Source: Methanoregulaceae archaeon PtaB.Bin056 | GTDB taxonomy: Archaea; Halobacteriota; Methanomicrobia; Methanomicrobiales; Methanospirillaceae | Direction of reading: 5' to 3' | Assembly: GCA_002067095.1 (NCBI GenBank) | Contig: MVQD01000062.1 | Coordinates: 1 to 57,466 of the forward strand | Length of the DNA stretch: 57,466 bases | Shown: piece by piece, positions 8,573 through 17,587 of the stretch | How positions within the stretch are numbered: the first letter of the stretch is position 1 | Layout of the letters: each line of letters starts with the position of its first letter | Translations under genes and position numbers: made by a program | The notes under the pieces: generated by a model | Seen by the model: the letters and a program-made list of their open reading frames with translations, nothing else | What the model was told of the DNA's origin: nothing | The model's database searches: none

Positions 8573-11500
8573 TTATTCTTCGAACAGCACTTCCTGCTGC
8601 TGTTTCTTCTTCCAGTAATAGTATCCGACCGCCGCCAGTATGAGGATGATGAGTATCAGCGGCACGAGCCAGTACAGAGGGAAACGGGTCCAGTACGGCT
8701 CGGCAGGGGGAATAGTGGTGGGAACCGTCGTGACCGTTGTCTCGATCCCGGTCACCTCGGGAGTCACTGTTGGCGTGGGCGTGATCGTCTCTTCACCTGG
8801 TCCGCTCTCGTATCCTTCGGTCCCGGGAACCGGAGTGGTGGGCACCGTGGTGGGGGGAGTCGTCGTGGTCACGATGTATCCCCCGCCACCGCCACCTCCG
8901 CCGCCGCCTCCCCCGCCACCGCCTGAGGGCGTGAAGGTCACGCTGATGGTATGGTTCATCGCAACATCGGAGAAGGTGTATTCAACGAGCCCGCCCTTGC
9001 TGTCACCATCCACCATGACGTTCTGGACAGCATATCCGGAATCAGGGTGCATGGTGAAGGTGATATCGTTCCCACCGGGGACGCTCACGTTCCCGGAAGG
9101 CAGGATATTTCCGCCGGAAGACGCAGTTGCCTGGATGTAGAAGGTGAGCGACCCTTCGGGCAGGAATACTGCAGAGATGGTGTGGTTCGAGACGACGTTT
9201 GCGAATGTGTAGACCGGGACTGGGGTAACACTCTCACCGTCAACGAGGAGCTGGGCGGTGAAGAACCCGGTGTCGGGAACGACCTCGAAAGAGAGGCTCT
9301 CCATGTAGGGCACTTCACTTGTCCCCGAGGGGATGATAGTCCCGTTCTCGCTCTCCAGTGCGGTGATAGTGAAGTTGACCTTCGCAAACTCGGCAAAGAT
9401 CGAGTGGTCCTCCATCACGTTCACGAACTGGTAGGATGAAGGGGTTCCTGCAGAGACATTATCAACCCGCACATCGGCGATCCTGTATCCCTGGTCAGGG
9501 GCGATCGAGAACAGGGCATTGCCTCCCGTTGCGACGATGACCTGGCCGGACGGGGTTATGGACCCGTGAGGGCCTGCCCCTGCAGTGATCCTGTGGCTCG
9601 TCACGCTGAATGTCGCATGGATTGAACCGTTCGAAGACACGTCCTCGAAGGTATAATTCGTTACCGGGCCGACGGAGATCCCGTTTACCAGGACATCGGC
9701 AATTGCGCAGCCTGCGGATGGAATTATTGTAAAGTGCGCAGACTCACCGGCAGGAACGTTCACGAGTCCAGACGGCACAATCTGTCCATTGGGACCGGCA
9801 GTCGCATTGATCACGTACAGTTCTGTCTCGTTCTCGACAAAAGACGCTTCCACCACGTGGTTGCTCTGGATATCCGAAAGATGCAACCATGTCATAGCTC
9901 CGAGCGCATGGCCGTCAAGATAGAGGTTCTGCACCTTGAACCCGGGGCTGGGAATGATATCGAAGTCCTGGTTGGCACCTGCCGGGACGGTGAAGGTTCC
10001 GTTCGGGATGATGGTGCCGTGTGGACCTGCAGTGGCGGTGATCGTGAACTCGTCCGGGATGGGCGTGAGGTTTGCGTACAGGTTGAGGGTCTGGTCTTTT
10101 GCAGGGTACGAGGTGATCGGCTGGGTCAGGGGATAATAGCCGTCCTTCTCGACAGTGAATGCTGTATAGGGGGTCCCGGTCAGGTACACCATGACGAGGA
10201 GGGTCCCATCCTCGATGAGGCCCTTGTGGTCGTCGTTGAACGAGACCGCGGCACCATCCACGTTGGAATGGACCAGGAAGTAGCCCCTGTCACCTCCTAT
10301 GCTGCCGAGGGCCGTGATGAATTCGGGCCTTGTGTACGTCGAAGAACCATATGCATTCCCGACCGTGAGGCTGACGGTGTACCAACCGGGCAACGTGTAC
10401 ACATGGACAGGGTTTCGCTGGGTTGACGTGCCGCCATCACCGAAATTCCACGACCAGGTCTCGGGGACTCCTGTGGAGCCGTCAGTGAACGCAACCGGCA
10501 GAGGAACAACCCCTGTTGTCTGGTTGGCCACAAAATAGGCGGATGGGGGTCCGGGAAGGGGAGATGATACGCGGATGTAGTCAGCCTTCGTCTCGGTATC
10601 ATGCCCGCTTGCATTGGTCACATACAGGCTCACGGTATACGACCCGTACTCCTGGTAGATGTGCCGGGGGCTCTGCTGGGTCGAAGTTCCGCCGTCGCCG
10701 AAGTTCCAGTGCCATGAAAGGATATCAGTTTCAGAGCAGTCGCAGAATTCCACCTCTATCGGGGCATTTCCCGTCCGGGGACTTGCATAGAAGCAGGCAA
10801 TGGGAGGGTTCACCGGCGGGCATTCGGGGATACAGATGATTTTCGAGATCGAGTCCGTGCCTCCCTTGTTTGACACCGTCAGGGTGACGTTGTATTCACC
10901 AATCCCGGCGTAGGTATGGTTCGGGTGCTGGAAAGTGGAGGTTGCTCCATCGCCGAATTGCCAGAACCATGCAGTGGGGTTACCCGTAGAAGTGTCGGTG
11001 AACCTGACGAACCGGGAGTCCGGGCACTCCGAGATGTAGGTGAAATCCGCGACCGGTGGTTCAGGGCACGGGGGTATGCAGACGATGCATAAAATCTTGG
11101 AGATGGAATCAGATCCCCCTTCATTTGTGACGGTCAGGGTGACCTCATAGCCGCTGACTGCAGGGAAAGTATGACTGGGGTTCTGGAGGGTTGAATTTGT
11201 TCCGTCGCCGAATTGCCAGAACCAGGAAGTGGGGTTATTGAGGGAGGTGTCGGTGAAGTATACGGTGAGCGGATCGGCCGGGTTACTGCAGAACGTAAAA
11301 TTGGCTACAGGGGGATTAACGGGTCCCGGGCAGTAGGGCACGTACACGCTCTTCGTGATGTAATCGGACCCCCCGGAATTGGAGACTGCAAGGGTGACGT
11401 TGTAGGTGCCTGTTGAAGAATACGTGTGGGCCGGGTCCTGCTCGTCGGAGGTGGCCCCATCGCCGAAGGTCCAGAACCACGAGGTGGGGTTATGGAGGGA

Positions 11501-14500
11501 TGTATCGGTGAAATGGACAAATTTGGAGTCCGGGCATTCCGAGACATAGGTGAAATCCGCCACTGGCGGGTCCACCGGCACCGGGCAATCAGGGATGCAG
11601 ATGATCTGGGAGGTGGAGTCGGAGCCTGCGTCGTTTGTGACGGTGAGGGTTACGTTGTATCCCCCTGTCCCGGCATAGGTATGGGTGGGATGCTGTTGTG
11701 AGGAGAACGACCCGTCACCAAAAGACCAGTTCCAGGCGGTGGGGTTATGGAGGGATGTATCGGTGAACCGGACAAATTTGGAGTCCGGGCATTCCGAGAC
11801 ATAGGTGAAGTTGGCGATAGGTGGCTCAGTACAGGGGACAATGCAGATGATCTGGGAGGTGGAGTCAGAGCCTGCGTCGTTTGTGACGGTGAGGGTGACG
11901 TTGTATCCCCCTGTCCCGGCGTAGGTATGGTTGGGATGCTGTTGTGAGGAGAACGACCCGTCACCAAAAGACCAGTTCCAGGCAGTGGGGTTATTGAGGG
12001 ATGTATCGGTGAACCGGACGAACTCGGAGTCCGGGCATTCCGAGACATAGGTGAAGCTGGCGATGGGTGGCTCAGCACAGGGGACGATGCAGATGATCTG
12101 GGAGGTGGAGTCAGAGCCTGCGTCGTTTGTGACGGTGAGGGTGACGTTATATCCCCCTGTCTCGGCGTAGGTGTGGTTGGGATGCTGTTGTGAGGAGAAC
12201 GACCCGTCACCAAAAGACCAGTTCCAGGCAGTGGGGTTATTGAGGGATGTATCGGTGAACCGGACGAACTCGGAGTCTGGGCATTCCGAGACATAGGTGA
12301 AGCTGGCGATGGGTGGATCGACGCACGGGACGATGCAGATGATCTGGGAGGTGGAGTCAGAGCCTGCGTCGTTTGTGACGGTGAGGGTGACGTTATATCC
12401 CCCTGTCTCGGCATAGGTGTGGTTGGGATGCTGTTGTGAGGAGAACGACCCGTCACCAAAAGACCAGTTCCAGGCAGTGGGGTTATTGAGGGATGTATCG
12501 GTGAACCGGACGAACTCGGAGTCCGGGCATTCCGAGACATAGGTGAAGCTGGCGATGGGTGGATCGACGCACGGGACAATGCAGATGATCTGGGAGGTGG
12601 AGTCAGAGCCTGCGTCGTTTGTGACGGTGAGGGTGACGTTGTACCCGCCGGTCCCGGCATAGGTGTGGTTGGGGTGCTGCTGTGGGGAGAACGACCCGTC
12701 ACCGAAGGACCAGTTCCAGGCGGTGGGGTTATTGAGGGATGTATCGGTGAAGCGGACGAATTCGGAGTCCGGGCATTCCGAGACATAGGTGAAATCCGCG
12801 ACAGGGGGAACGAACGGGCAGACGTAAATGTACTCAGACCTGGTGAGGGAGTCAGAGCCTGCGTCGTTTGTGACGGTGAGGGTGACGTTGTAGGTTCCAG
12901 GCTCGGTGTAGGTGTGGTTGGGGTGCTGCTGTAGGGAGAACGACCCGTCACCAAAGGACCAGTTCCAGGCAGTAGGGTCATTGAGAGAGGTATCGGTGAA
13001 CTGGACGAGGAGAGGCGCCGGGCATCCCGAAGTAGGTTCGGCGGAGAAATCCGCGACAGGGGGGACGAACGGGCAGACGTAAATGTACTCAGACCTGGTG
13101 AGGGAGTCAGAGCCTGCGTCGTTTGTGACGGTGAGGGTGACGTTGTAGGTCCCAGGCTCGGTGTAGGTGTGGTTGGGGTGCTGCTGTGGGGAGAACGACC
13201 CGTCACCAAAGGACCAGTTCCAGGCGGTGGGGTCATTGAGAGAGGTATCGGTGAACTGGACGAGGAGAGGCGCCGGGCATCCCGAAGTAGGTTCGGCGGT
13301 GAAGTTTGCCACTGGGACATAAATGGGGCATATCGAGATGTATTCGTACTTCGTGAGAGAATCAGACCCGCACACATTGGTGACCGTGAGAGTGACGTTG
13401 TAGGTCCCAGGCGCGGTGTAGGTGTGGGTGGGGTGCTGGAGAGTGGAAGTGGCACCATCACCGAATTCCCAGAACCAGGTGGTGGGGATTCCTGTAGAAA
13501 GGTCGGTGAACTGGACGGGGAGAGGCGCCGGGCAACCAGACGTTGGTTCGGCAGAGAAGTCTGCGACCGGTATTGCAGGTGATTCTGAATCGTCACACAG
13601 GGTGAAGAGGAAACCTCCCTTGCCCTTGGGCTCGAATGCGACAGGATAGGGGGTGCTCGAAGGGAAGTTGGTGGAGTCCGTAAATCCTGTAATGGATGCA
13701 CACGTACGACTGTCGGTGCAGTCAGTGCAGGTCTTTCGATTGAGTGCAATCCCGCGACCCACATCCTCGCCGTTCCCTCCGAGGAACGTCACATATTCCG
13801 GAGTCGTATCCCAGGGGACGAATTTCACCACAAAGGCATCTGATACATCGACACTATAGGGGGCACCACCGCCGAAGAAACGCTGGTAGGGGTTGATCAA
13901 CGGCAGGTCAGGGGAGAACGTGAACCCTGTCACATACGCGGAACCGCAGTCGTCGACGGCAACACCCATCCCCTCATCGTTGTTGATTCCCCCGATATAG
14001 GTCGAGTATTCAAGCGTTCTTCCGTCAGGCGAGAGCCTGCTGTAGAATGCATCGGCACATCCGCCTGCACCCTGGTAGGGATTTTTCACCGGGAAGACGC
14101 CGAGAATGGTCGCCCCCGTGACGTGGGCGCGACCTCTTGCATCAACGGCGATTGACCTCCCCGAATCGACCTGTCCTCCCCCCAGGTACGTGGAGTAGAC
14201 GAATTCACTGCCATCAGGGCTGACCTTGGTGATGAATGCGTCAGACAACCTGCCCCCACCAAGGGCGCCCTGCATCGCATTGACCACGGGGAAGTCGGTG
14301 GAGTAAGTCTCTCCGGTGACATATGAGTTCCCGTCGTGGTCGACGGCAACTCCGTTCCCTGCATCAATTCCTCTCCCGCCAAGGAATTCAAAGAAGAGTA
14401 TCTGGGAGCCGTCATCCTTCATCTTCAGAATATACGCGTCCTGGCTTCCCCTGTATATGGTCTCGTGGGGTATCCTGATGCCCGGGAAATCGGAAGACAT

Positions 14501-15784
14501 GGTATTGCCCGTGATATATATGTCCCCCCCGCTGTCAAGCGCGATTGCATTCCCTGTATCATTTTCACCACCGCCAAGATATGTCGAGAAGAGGAGAGTA
14601 GAGCCGTCAGGTGAAAGCCTGGAGACAAATGCGTCGTTTTTTCCCGTTAGGAAGTTTTTGATCGCATCTGCCGTGGGAAAATCAGTTGAATTCGTCTGCC
14701 CGGTGATACAGGCGTTGCCTTGCGCATCGACACTGATTCCTCTCCCGACATCATCGCCATTCCCCCCGATGTAGGTCACGAAGAGTGGCGCGGTGCCTTC
14801 AGGATTGATCTTTGCGACGACCACATCAATCCCCTCCCCGCTCATGTCATGCGAGCCCGGCCTCATGGTGTACGGGGCAGGGAATGATTCACCGGTCAGG
14901 TATGCATTTCCTGCATCATCAAGTGCGACCGATCTCCCGTATGCAACCCCGATCCCCCGCAGGTAGAGCCCGTATTTCATCACGGGGTCGATAACAAGGG
15001 GGCGGGTCTGATCATATGGCCCAGTCACAAAGCCCACCCTGCTGCTCCCTTTCAGCACGTACGAGGAACCGACAGGTATCACCTTCCCGTCGATCTCCTG
15101 GTAACATACGGGGGCGGATTCGACAAGTTCCCCCGCGGATGTCTGGATGTGGAGCGATCCATCCTCCACGAGCGTCAGCCCTTCTATCCACGAGTATTCA
15201 AAGATGATATCCTGCGGTGATGCGCCGGGTGCCACGATGAACGTACTTTTTATGCCTTCAGGGGTCCCCTGATACTGCAGATCGATTCCCTCGTAGAGTT
15301 CATCGTACCTGATTCCCCTGTAGGTTGACACGCCAGTGCGCCACCTTGCAGGATCATTCCCGACGAGGAAGTGCACTCTCGCGTCCAGGGGGTCAACGCC
15401 TGTGATCCGGTGAGATGGTTCGGCACCGACAAACCTGTACCCGAACAGGGTCGCGGTGGGAGCGCCCTCCCCCAATGTCACCAGTTTTACGTTCATGCCT
15501 TCCCCGGAAAAGAAGATTGACCCCCCGTCCGAGATAACCATGAACTCGACTTCTTCATCGCTCTGCCCTGCGTTCTCGATGAAATGCAGGGGTATTGCCG
15601 TTGCTGTCTCCTCCAGCGCTCTCTCCCCGCCCTCGATAATGGAGGGGGCGGTACCCGGCAGTCCGTCTCCAGAACCCGCATCACCGATATGCAGGTCAAC
15701 CAGTGGGAAACCGGCTGTGCAGGATACACCTGTAATCAAGAGAGAGACAAGTATGACTAGCCACCTTAGCCTTTCTGTCCTCAT
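8573..15784 (-). CDS. Giant secreted surface protein: SBBP beta-propeller, 13 PKD domains, PEGA, 5 InlB-like repeats, C-terminal membrane anchor
   Basis: A 2403-residue protein. Order: signal peptide (about 1-25); an N-terminal region with the HFIENAGQ motif that usually precedes SBBP repeats; seven SBBP-type repeats (pattern TYLGGxxxDxGxxIAVD...AYVTGxTxSxDFP), consistent with one seven-bladed propeller; 13 PKD domains (WxFGDG core), domains 4-8 nearly identical; one PEGA domain; five repeats of the TATAGPxGxIxPSG type (divergent InlB-like); a run of about 15 glycines; a Thr/Pro-rich stalk; one transmembrane segment and a basic tail. Such proteins sit on the outer surface of methanogens, with roles in adhesion or the cell envelope inferred rather than shown. 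A strong TATA box lies upstream and the gene stands alone. Confidence 0.9.
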   Translation of the reverse strand: MRTERLRWLVILVSLLITGVSCTAGFPLVDLHIGDAGSGDGLPGTAPSIIEGGERALEETATAIPLHFIENAGQSDEEVEFMVISDGGSIFFSGEGMNVKLVTLGEGAPTATLFGYRFVGAEPSHRITGVDPLDARVHFLVGNDPARWRTGVSTYRGIRYDELYEGIDLQYQGTPEGIKSTFIVAPGASPQDIIFEYSWIEGLTLVEDGSLHIQTSAGELVESAPVCYQEIDGKVIPVGSSYVLKGSSRVGFVTGPYDQTRPLVIDPVMKYGLYLRGIGVAYGRSVALDDAGNAYLTGESFPAPYTMRPGSHDMSGEGIDVVVAKINPEGTAPLFVTYIGGNGDDVGRGISVDAQGNACITGQTNSTDFPTADAIKNFLTGKNDAFVSRLSPDGSTLLFSTYLGGGENDTGNAIALDSGGDIYITGNTMSSDFPGIRIPHETIYRGSQDAYILKMKDDGSQILFFEFLGGRGIDAGNGVAVDHDGNSYVTGETYSTDFPVVNAMQGALGGGRLSDAFITKVSPDGSEFVYSTYLGGGQVDSGRSIAVDARGRAHVTGATILGVFPVKNPYQGAGGCADAFYSRLSPDGRTLEYSTYIGGINNDEGMGVAVDDCGSAYVTGFTFSPDLPLINPYQRFFGGGAPYSVDVSDAFVVKFVPWDTTPEYVTFLGGNGEDVGRGIALNRKTCTDCTDSRTCASITGFTDSTNFPSSTPYPVAFEPKGKGGFLFTLCDDSESPAIPVADFSAEPTSGCPAPLPVQFTDLSTGIPTTWFWEFGDGATSTLQHPTHTYTAPGTYNVTLTVTNVCGSDSLTKYEYISICPIYVPVANFTAEPTSGCPAPLLVQFTDTSLNDPTAWNWSFGDGSFSPQQHPNHTYTEPGTYNVTLTVTNDAGSDSLTRSEYIYVCPFVPPVADFSAEPTSGCPAPLLVQFTDTSLNDPTAWNWSFGDGSFSLQQHPNHTYTEPGTYNVTLTVTNDAGSDSLTRSEYIYVCPFVPPVADFTYVSECPDSEFVRFTDTSLNNPTAWNWSFGDGSFSPQQHPNHTYAGTGGYNVTLTVTNDAGSDSTSQIICIVPCVDPPIASFTYVSECPDSEFVRFTDTSLNNPTAWNWSFGDGSFSSQQHPNHTYAETGGYNVTLTVTNDAGSDSTSQIICIVPCVDPPIASFTYVSECPDSEFVRFTDTSLNNPTAWNWSFGDGSFSSQQHPNHTYAETGGYNVTLTVTNDAGSDSTSQIICIVPCAEPPIASFTYVSECPDSEFVRFTDTSLNNPTAWNWSFGDGSFSSQQHPNHTYAGTGGYNVTLTVTNDAGSDSTSQIICIVPCTEPPIANFTYVSECPDSKFVRFTDTSLHNPTAWNWSFGDGSFSSQQHPTHTYAGTGGYNVTLTVTNDAGSDSTSQIICIPDCPVPVDPPVADFTYVSECPDSKFVHFTDTSLHNPTSWFWTFGDGATSDEQDPAHTYSSTGTYNVTLAVSNSGGSDYITKSVYVPYCPGPVNPPVANFTFCSNPADPLTVYFTDTSLNNPTSWFWQFGDGTNSTLQNPSHTFPAVSGYEVTLTVTNEGGSDSISKILCIVCIPPCPEPPVADFTYISECPDSRFVRFTDTSTGNPTAWFWQFGDGATSTFQHPNHTYAGIGEYNVTLTVSNKGGTDSISKIICIPECPPVNPPIACFYASPRTGNAPIEVEFCDCSETDILSWHWNFGDGGTSTQQSPRHIYQEYGSYTVSLYVTNASGHDTETKADYIRVSSPLPGPPSAYFVANQTTGVVPLPVAFTDGSTGVPETWSWNFGDGGTSTQRNPVHVYTLPGWYTVSLTVGNAYGSSTYTRPEFITALGSIGGDRGYFLVHSNVDGAAVSFNDDHKGLIEDGTLLVMVYLTGTPYTAFTVEKDGYYPLTQPITSYPAKDQTLNLYANLTPIPDEFTITATAGPHGTIIPNGTFTVPAGANQDFDIIPSPGFKVQNLYLDGHALGAMTWLHLSDIQSNHVVEASFVENETELYVINATAGPNGQIVPSGLVNVPAGESAHFTIIPSAGCAIADVLVNGISVGPVTNYTFEDVSSNGSIHATFSVTSHRITAGAGPHGSITPSGQVIVATGGNALFSIAPDQGYRIADVRVDNVSAGTPSSYQFVNVMEDHSIFAEFAKVNFTITALESENGTIIPSGTSEVPYMESLSFEVVPDTGFFTAQLLVDGESVTPVPVYTFANVVSNHTISAVFLPEGSLTFYIQATASSGGNILPSGNVSVPGGNDITFTMHPDSGYAVQNVMVDGDSKGGLVEYTFSDVAMNHTISVTFTPSGGGGGGGGGGGGGGGYIVTTTTPPTTVPTTPVPGTEGYESGPGEETITPTPTVTPEVTGIETTVTTVPTTIPPAEPYWTRFPLYWLVPLILIILILAAVGYYYWKKKQQQEVLFEE
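11570..13310 (-). repeat. Tandem PKD-coding DNA repeats, period 246 bp
   Basis: A marker string in each unit (CCCGTCACC on the plus strand) recurs at 11711, 11957, 12203, 12449 and 12695, exactly 246 bp (82 codons) apart, then at 12944 and 13199 in the more distant neighbours. The central units differ at only a few positions, so they arose by recent duplication or are kept alike by gene conversion. Confidence 0.9.
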
Positions 15785-15819
15785 GAAAAACCCTGTACTG
15801 TGATCTGGAGTAAGTCACA

Positions 15820-15831
15820 CTATATAAAAGT
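15820..15831 (-). promoter_or_regulatory. TATA box of giant PKD gene
   Basis: The minus strand reads ACTTTTATATAG about 40 bases before the ATG at 15784, predicting a leader of about 15 bases. It is one of the best TATA matches in the window. Confidence 0.6.
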
Positions 15832-15987
15832 AGTGGTAAAATTTTCGTGAATAAGACGTATTTTTTCGATCTGCCAGTAATTTCCGGCAGGGTTTAATGC
15901 GAAAAATATTTCAGCTTATATCTTGGCCGTCAACCGTAAAAAAGAGAGGGTTGTTCCGGCAACAGAATGGATATCTGCATTCGACTC

Positions 15988-15998
15988 ATTATATATCC
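15988..15998 (+). promoter_or_regulatory. TATA box of rpap-rpe-lhr operon
   Basis: ATTATATATCC lies about 54 bases upstream of the ATG at 16047, predicting a leader of about 30 bases. Confidence 0.5.
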
Positions 15999-16046
15999 AA
16001 CAGGATTGGGGAGGCATGCGCCATATGCCTCCTTTGCAGGGAATCC

Positions 16047-16823
16047 ATGAGCGGGAATTTCCAGAGGGTTTTTGCCAGGGAATACAATGAGTCCACGGTG
16101 ACATGCACGGAGAGTGGAACACAGTCGCAGACGGTTATCCTTACGCCGGGGGGAGCAGTCTGCACAGATCTCTTCTGTGCCGGCGCACTCCTTGAGCGGC
16201 AGGGGCAAAGCGGGGATTTCATGTATGCCCGACTGGCCGATCCGACCGGGGCATTCGAGCTGTACATCGACCGTTCCGATCAGTTCACTGCGGAGATCCT
16301 GGATTCGATGGAGATTCCCTGCTTTGCCACGGTCATTGGGGAGGCAAGGGTCACCGGGGCGGGACCATCGACAAAGTGCAGTATCCGCGTCCGGGAGTTG
16401 CGCATGGTTGACCGGTATGTGAGAGATGCATGGGTATTGCGCACCGCAGATCTCACCATCAGGCGGATCGAGAGGCTCGCAGCAGCGATACGCGAGGGGA
16501 AGGGCAATTCCCTGGCCGGTGCTGTTGCCGGGCACTTCCGCCCCGACCCCTCGGAGTTGAGGAGCCTTGCCCTCATGGTGAGGGAGGCCCTCAAGGGGGT
16601 AAATGCTGCCACGCCTGCACCCCCGGGAACAGGCGACCCCGCCGCAATAATACGTGAAATAATCCGGGTGCATGGAGGGAAGACCGGGATCTCAATCGAG
16701 GAGGTCTTCCGGCAGGCTGCAAAGCACGGGCTTTCCCAAAACGAAGTGAAAACAGCGGTGGAATCGCTCCTGCAGGAAGATGAATGCTACCAGCCCGCCA
16801 GGGGTGTTCTCAAACTCCTATGA
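16047..16823 (+). CDS. RPA-associated protein (COG3390)
   Basis: A 258-residue protein of the archaeal RPA-associated family (RPAP, COG3390). It has an N-terminal OB-fold (about 25-115), with the strand pattern FCAGALLERQGQSG and RLADPTGAFELYID, and a C-terminal winged-helix-like region (about 190-255). In Haloferax volcanii genes of this family sit in operons with RPA and an associated phosphoesterase; here the phosphoesterase follows with a 4-base overlap but no RPA gene is next to it. The frame opens 50 codons earlier, yet the ATG at 16047 fits the family N-terminus and lies downstream of a good TATA box. A role in single-stranded DNA binding is inferred from the family. Confidence 0.85.
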   Translation: MSGNFQRVFAREYNESTVTCTESGTQSQTVILTPGGAVCTDLFCAGALLERQGQSGDFMYARLADPTGAFELYIDRSDQFTAEILDSMEIPCFATVIGEARVTGAGPSTKCSIRVRELRMVDRYVRDAWVLRTADLTIRRIERLAAAIREGKGNSLAGAVAGHFRPDPSELRSLALMVREALKGVNAATPAPPGTGDPAAIIREIIRVHGGKTGISIEEVFRQAAKHGLSQNEVKTAVESLLQEDECYQPARGVLKLL

Positions 16824-17587
16824 GACTTGAATTCCTCGAGACGGGTCCCGCACTCCTTGTCGAGGAGGACCTCCGCGTCCTTGTGGCCGGAGACCTCCAC
16901 CTCGGCATCGAGTCAGATCTCTCGAGGCATGGCCTTCATATCAGGAGCCGGAGCAGGGAGAGGAAGGAGAGGCTCCTTGCCTGCATCGAATCAGCATCGC
17001 CCGATCTCCTTTTACTCCTTGGCGACGTGAAGCACAATGTCCCTCTCACAAGCAGGCAGGAGTTCCGGGAACTTCCCGCCATCCTGGACGCGTTCCGGTC
17101 AAAGGTTCCGATCAGACTGGTCCCTGGGAACCATGACCCGGGAATCGAGGTCTTCTTCGAGAAAGGAGAGGTGCTCTCAAAGACAGGGGCATTGATCGAC
17201 GGGGTGGGATATATCCACGGCCATACCTACCCGGACCCCCTGCTCCAGGGGCATCTCATCATCGCAGGGCATCACCACCCCATGGTATCCATCCGCGACG
17301 AAGTGGGGTGCGCACTCCGTGCCCCGGGATATCTTCTCGCTGCGGTGGACGATGCCTGCCTGCAGTTCCCCCAATCCCCTTGCAGGGAGACCGGCGAGAC
17401 CCGGGTGCTCTTCATTCCCGCCCTGAACGAGCTTGCCGGATACGATGTCATGCGCACAGTAAAAGAGCCTTTCAGCCCCCTCTCCCGGTGCATGAACTTC
17501 GAACAGTCCGAGGTGTTCCTGGCAGACGGGACGTTCCTCGGGCCGCTTTCGTCCCTGGAGGACCATGGAGATACTCCGGACGCTTGA
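16820..17587 (+). CDS. RPA-associated calcineurin-like phosphoesterase (COG1407)
   Basis: A 255-residue metallophosphoesterase with all the expected metal motifs: GDLHLGIE near 27, LLGDVKH near 68, GNHDPG near 107, and GHTYPD / GHHHP near 133-150. It belongs to the archaeal group found beside RPA-associated proteins (Rpe of Haloferax). The start overlaps the upstream stop in an ATGA and its own 3' end overlaps the helicase gene by 23 bases, so expression is tightly coupled. The substrate is not known; a nuclease or phosphatase role at single-stranded DNA is the natural inference. Confidence 0.88.
   Translation: MRLEFLETGPALLVEEDLRVLVAGDLHLGIESDLSRHGLHIRSRSRERKERLLACIESASPDLLLLLGDVKHNVPLTSRQEFRELPAILDAFRSKVPIRLVPGNHDPGIEVFFEKGEVLSKTGALIDGVGYIHGHTYPDPLLQGHLIIAGHHHPMVSIRDEVGCALRAPGYLLAAVDDACLQFPQSPCRETGETRVLFIPALNELAGYDVMRTVKEPFSPLSRCMNFEQSEVFLADGTFLGPLSSLEDHGDTPDA

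Noticed and set aside
11650-13764. A 704-codon minus-strand open frame inside the giant PKD gene
   Set aside because: It is in another frame of the PKD repeats, is rich in P, S and T, and exists only because the repeat unit length is a multiple of three.
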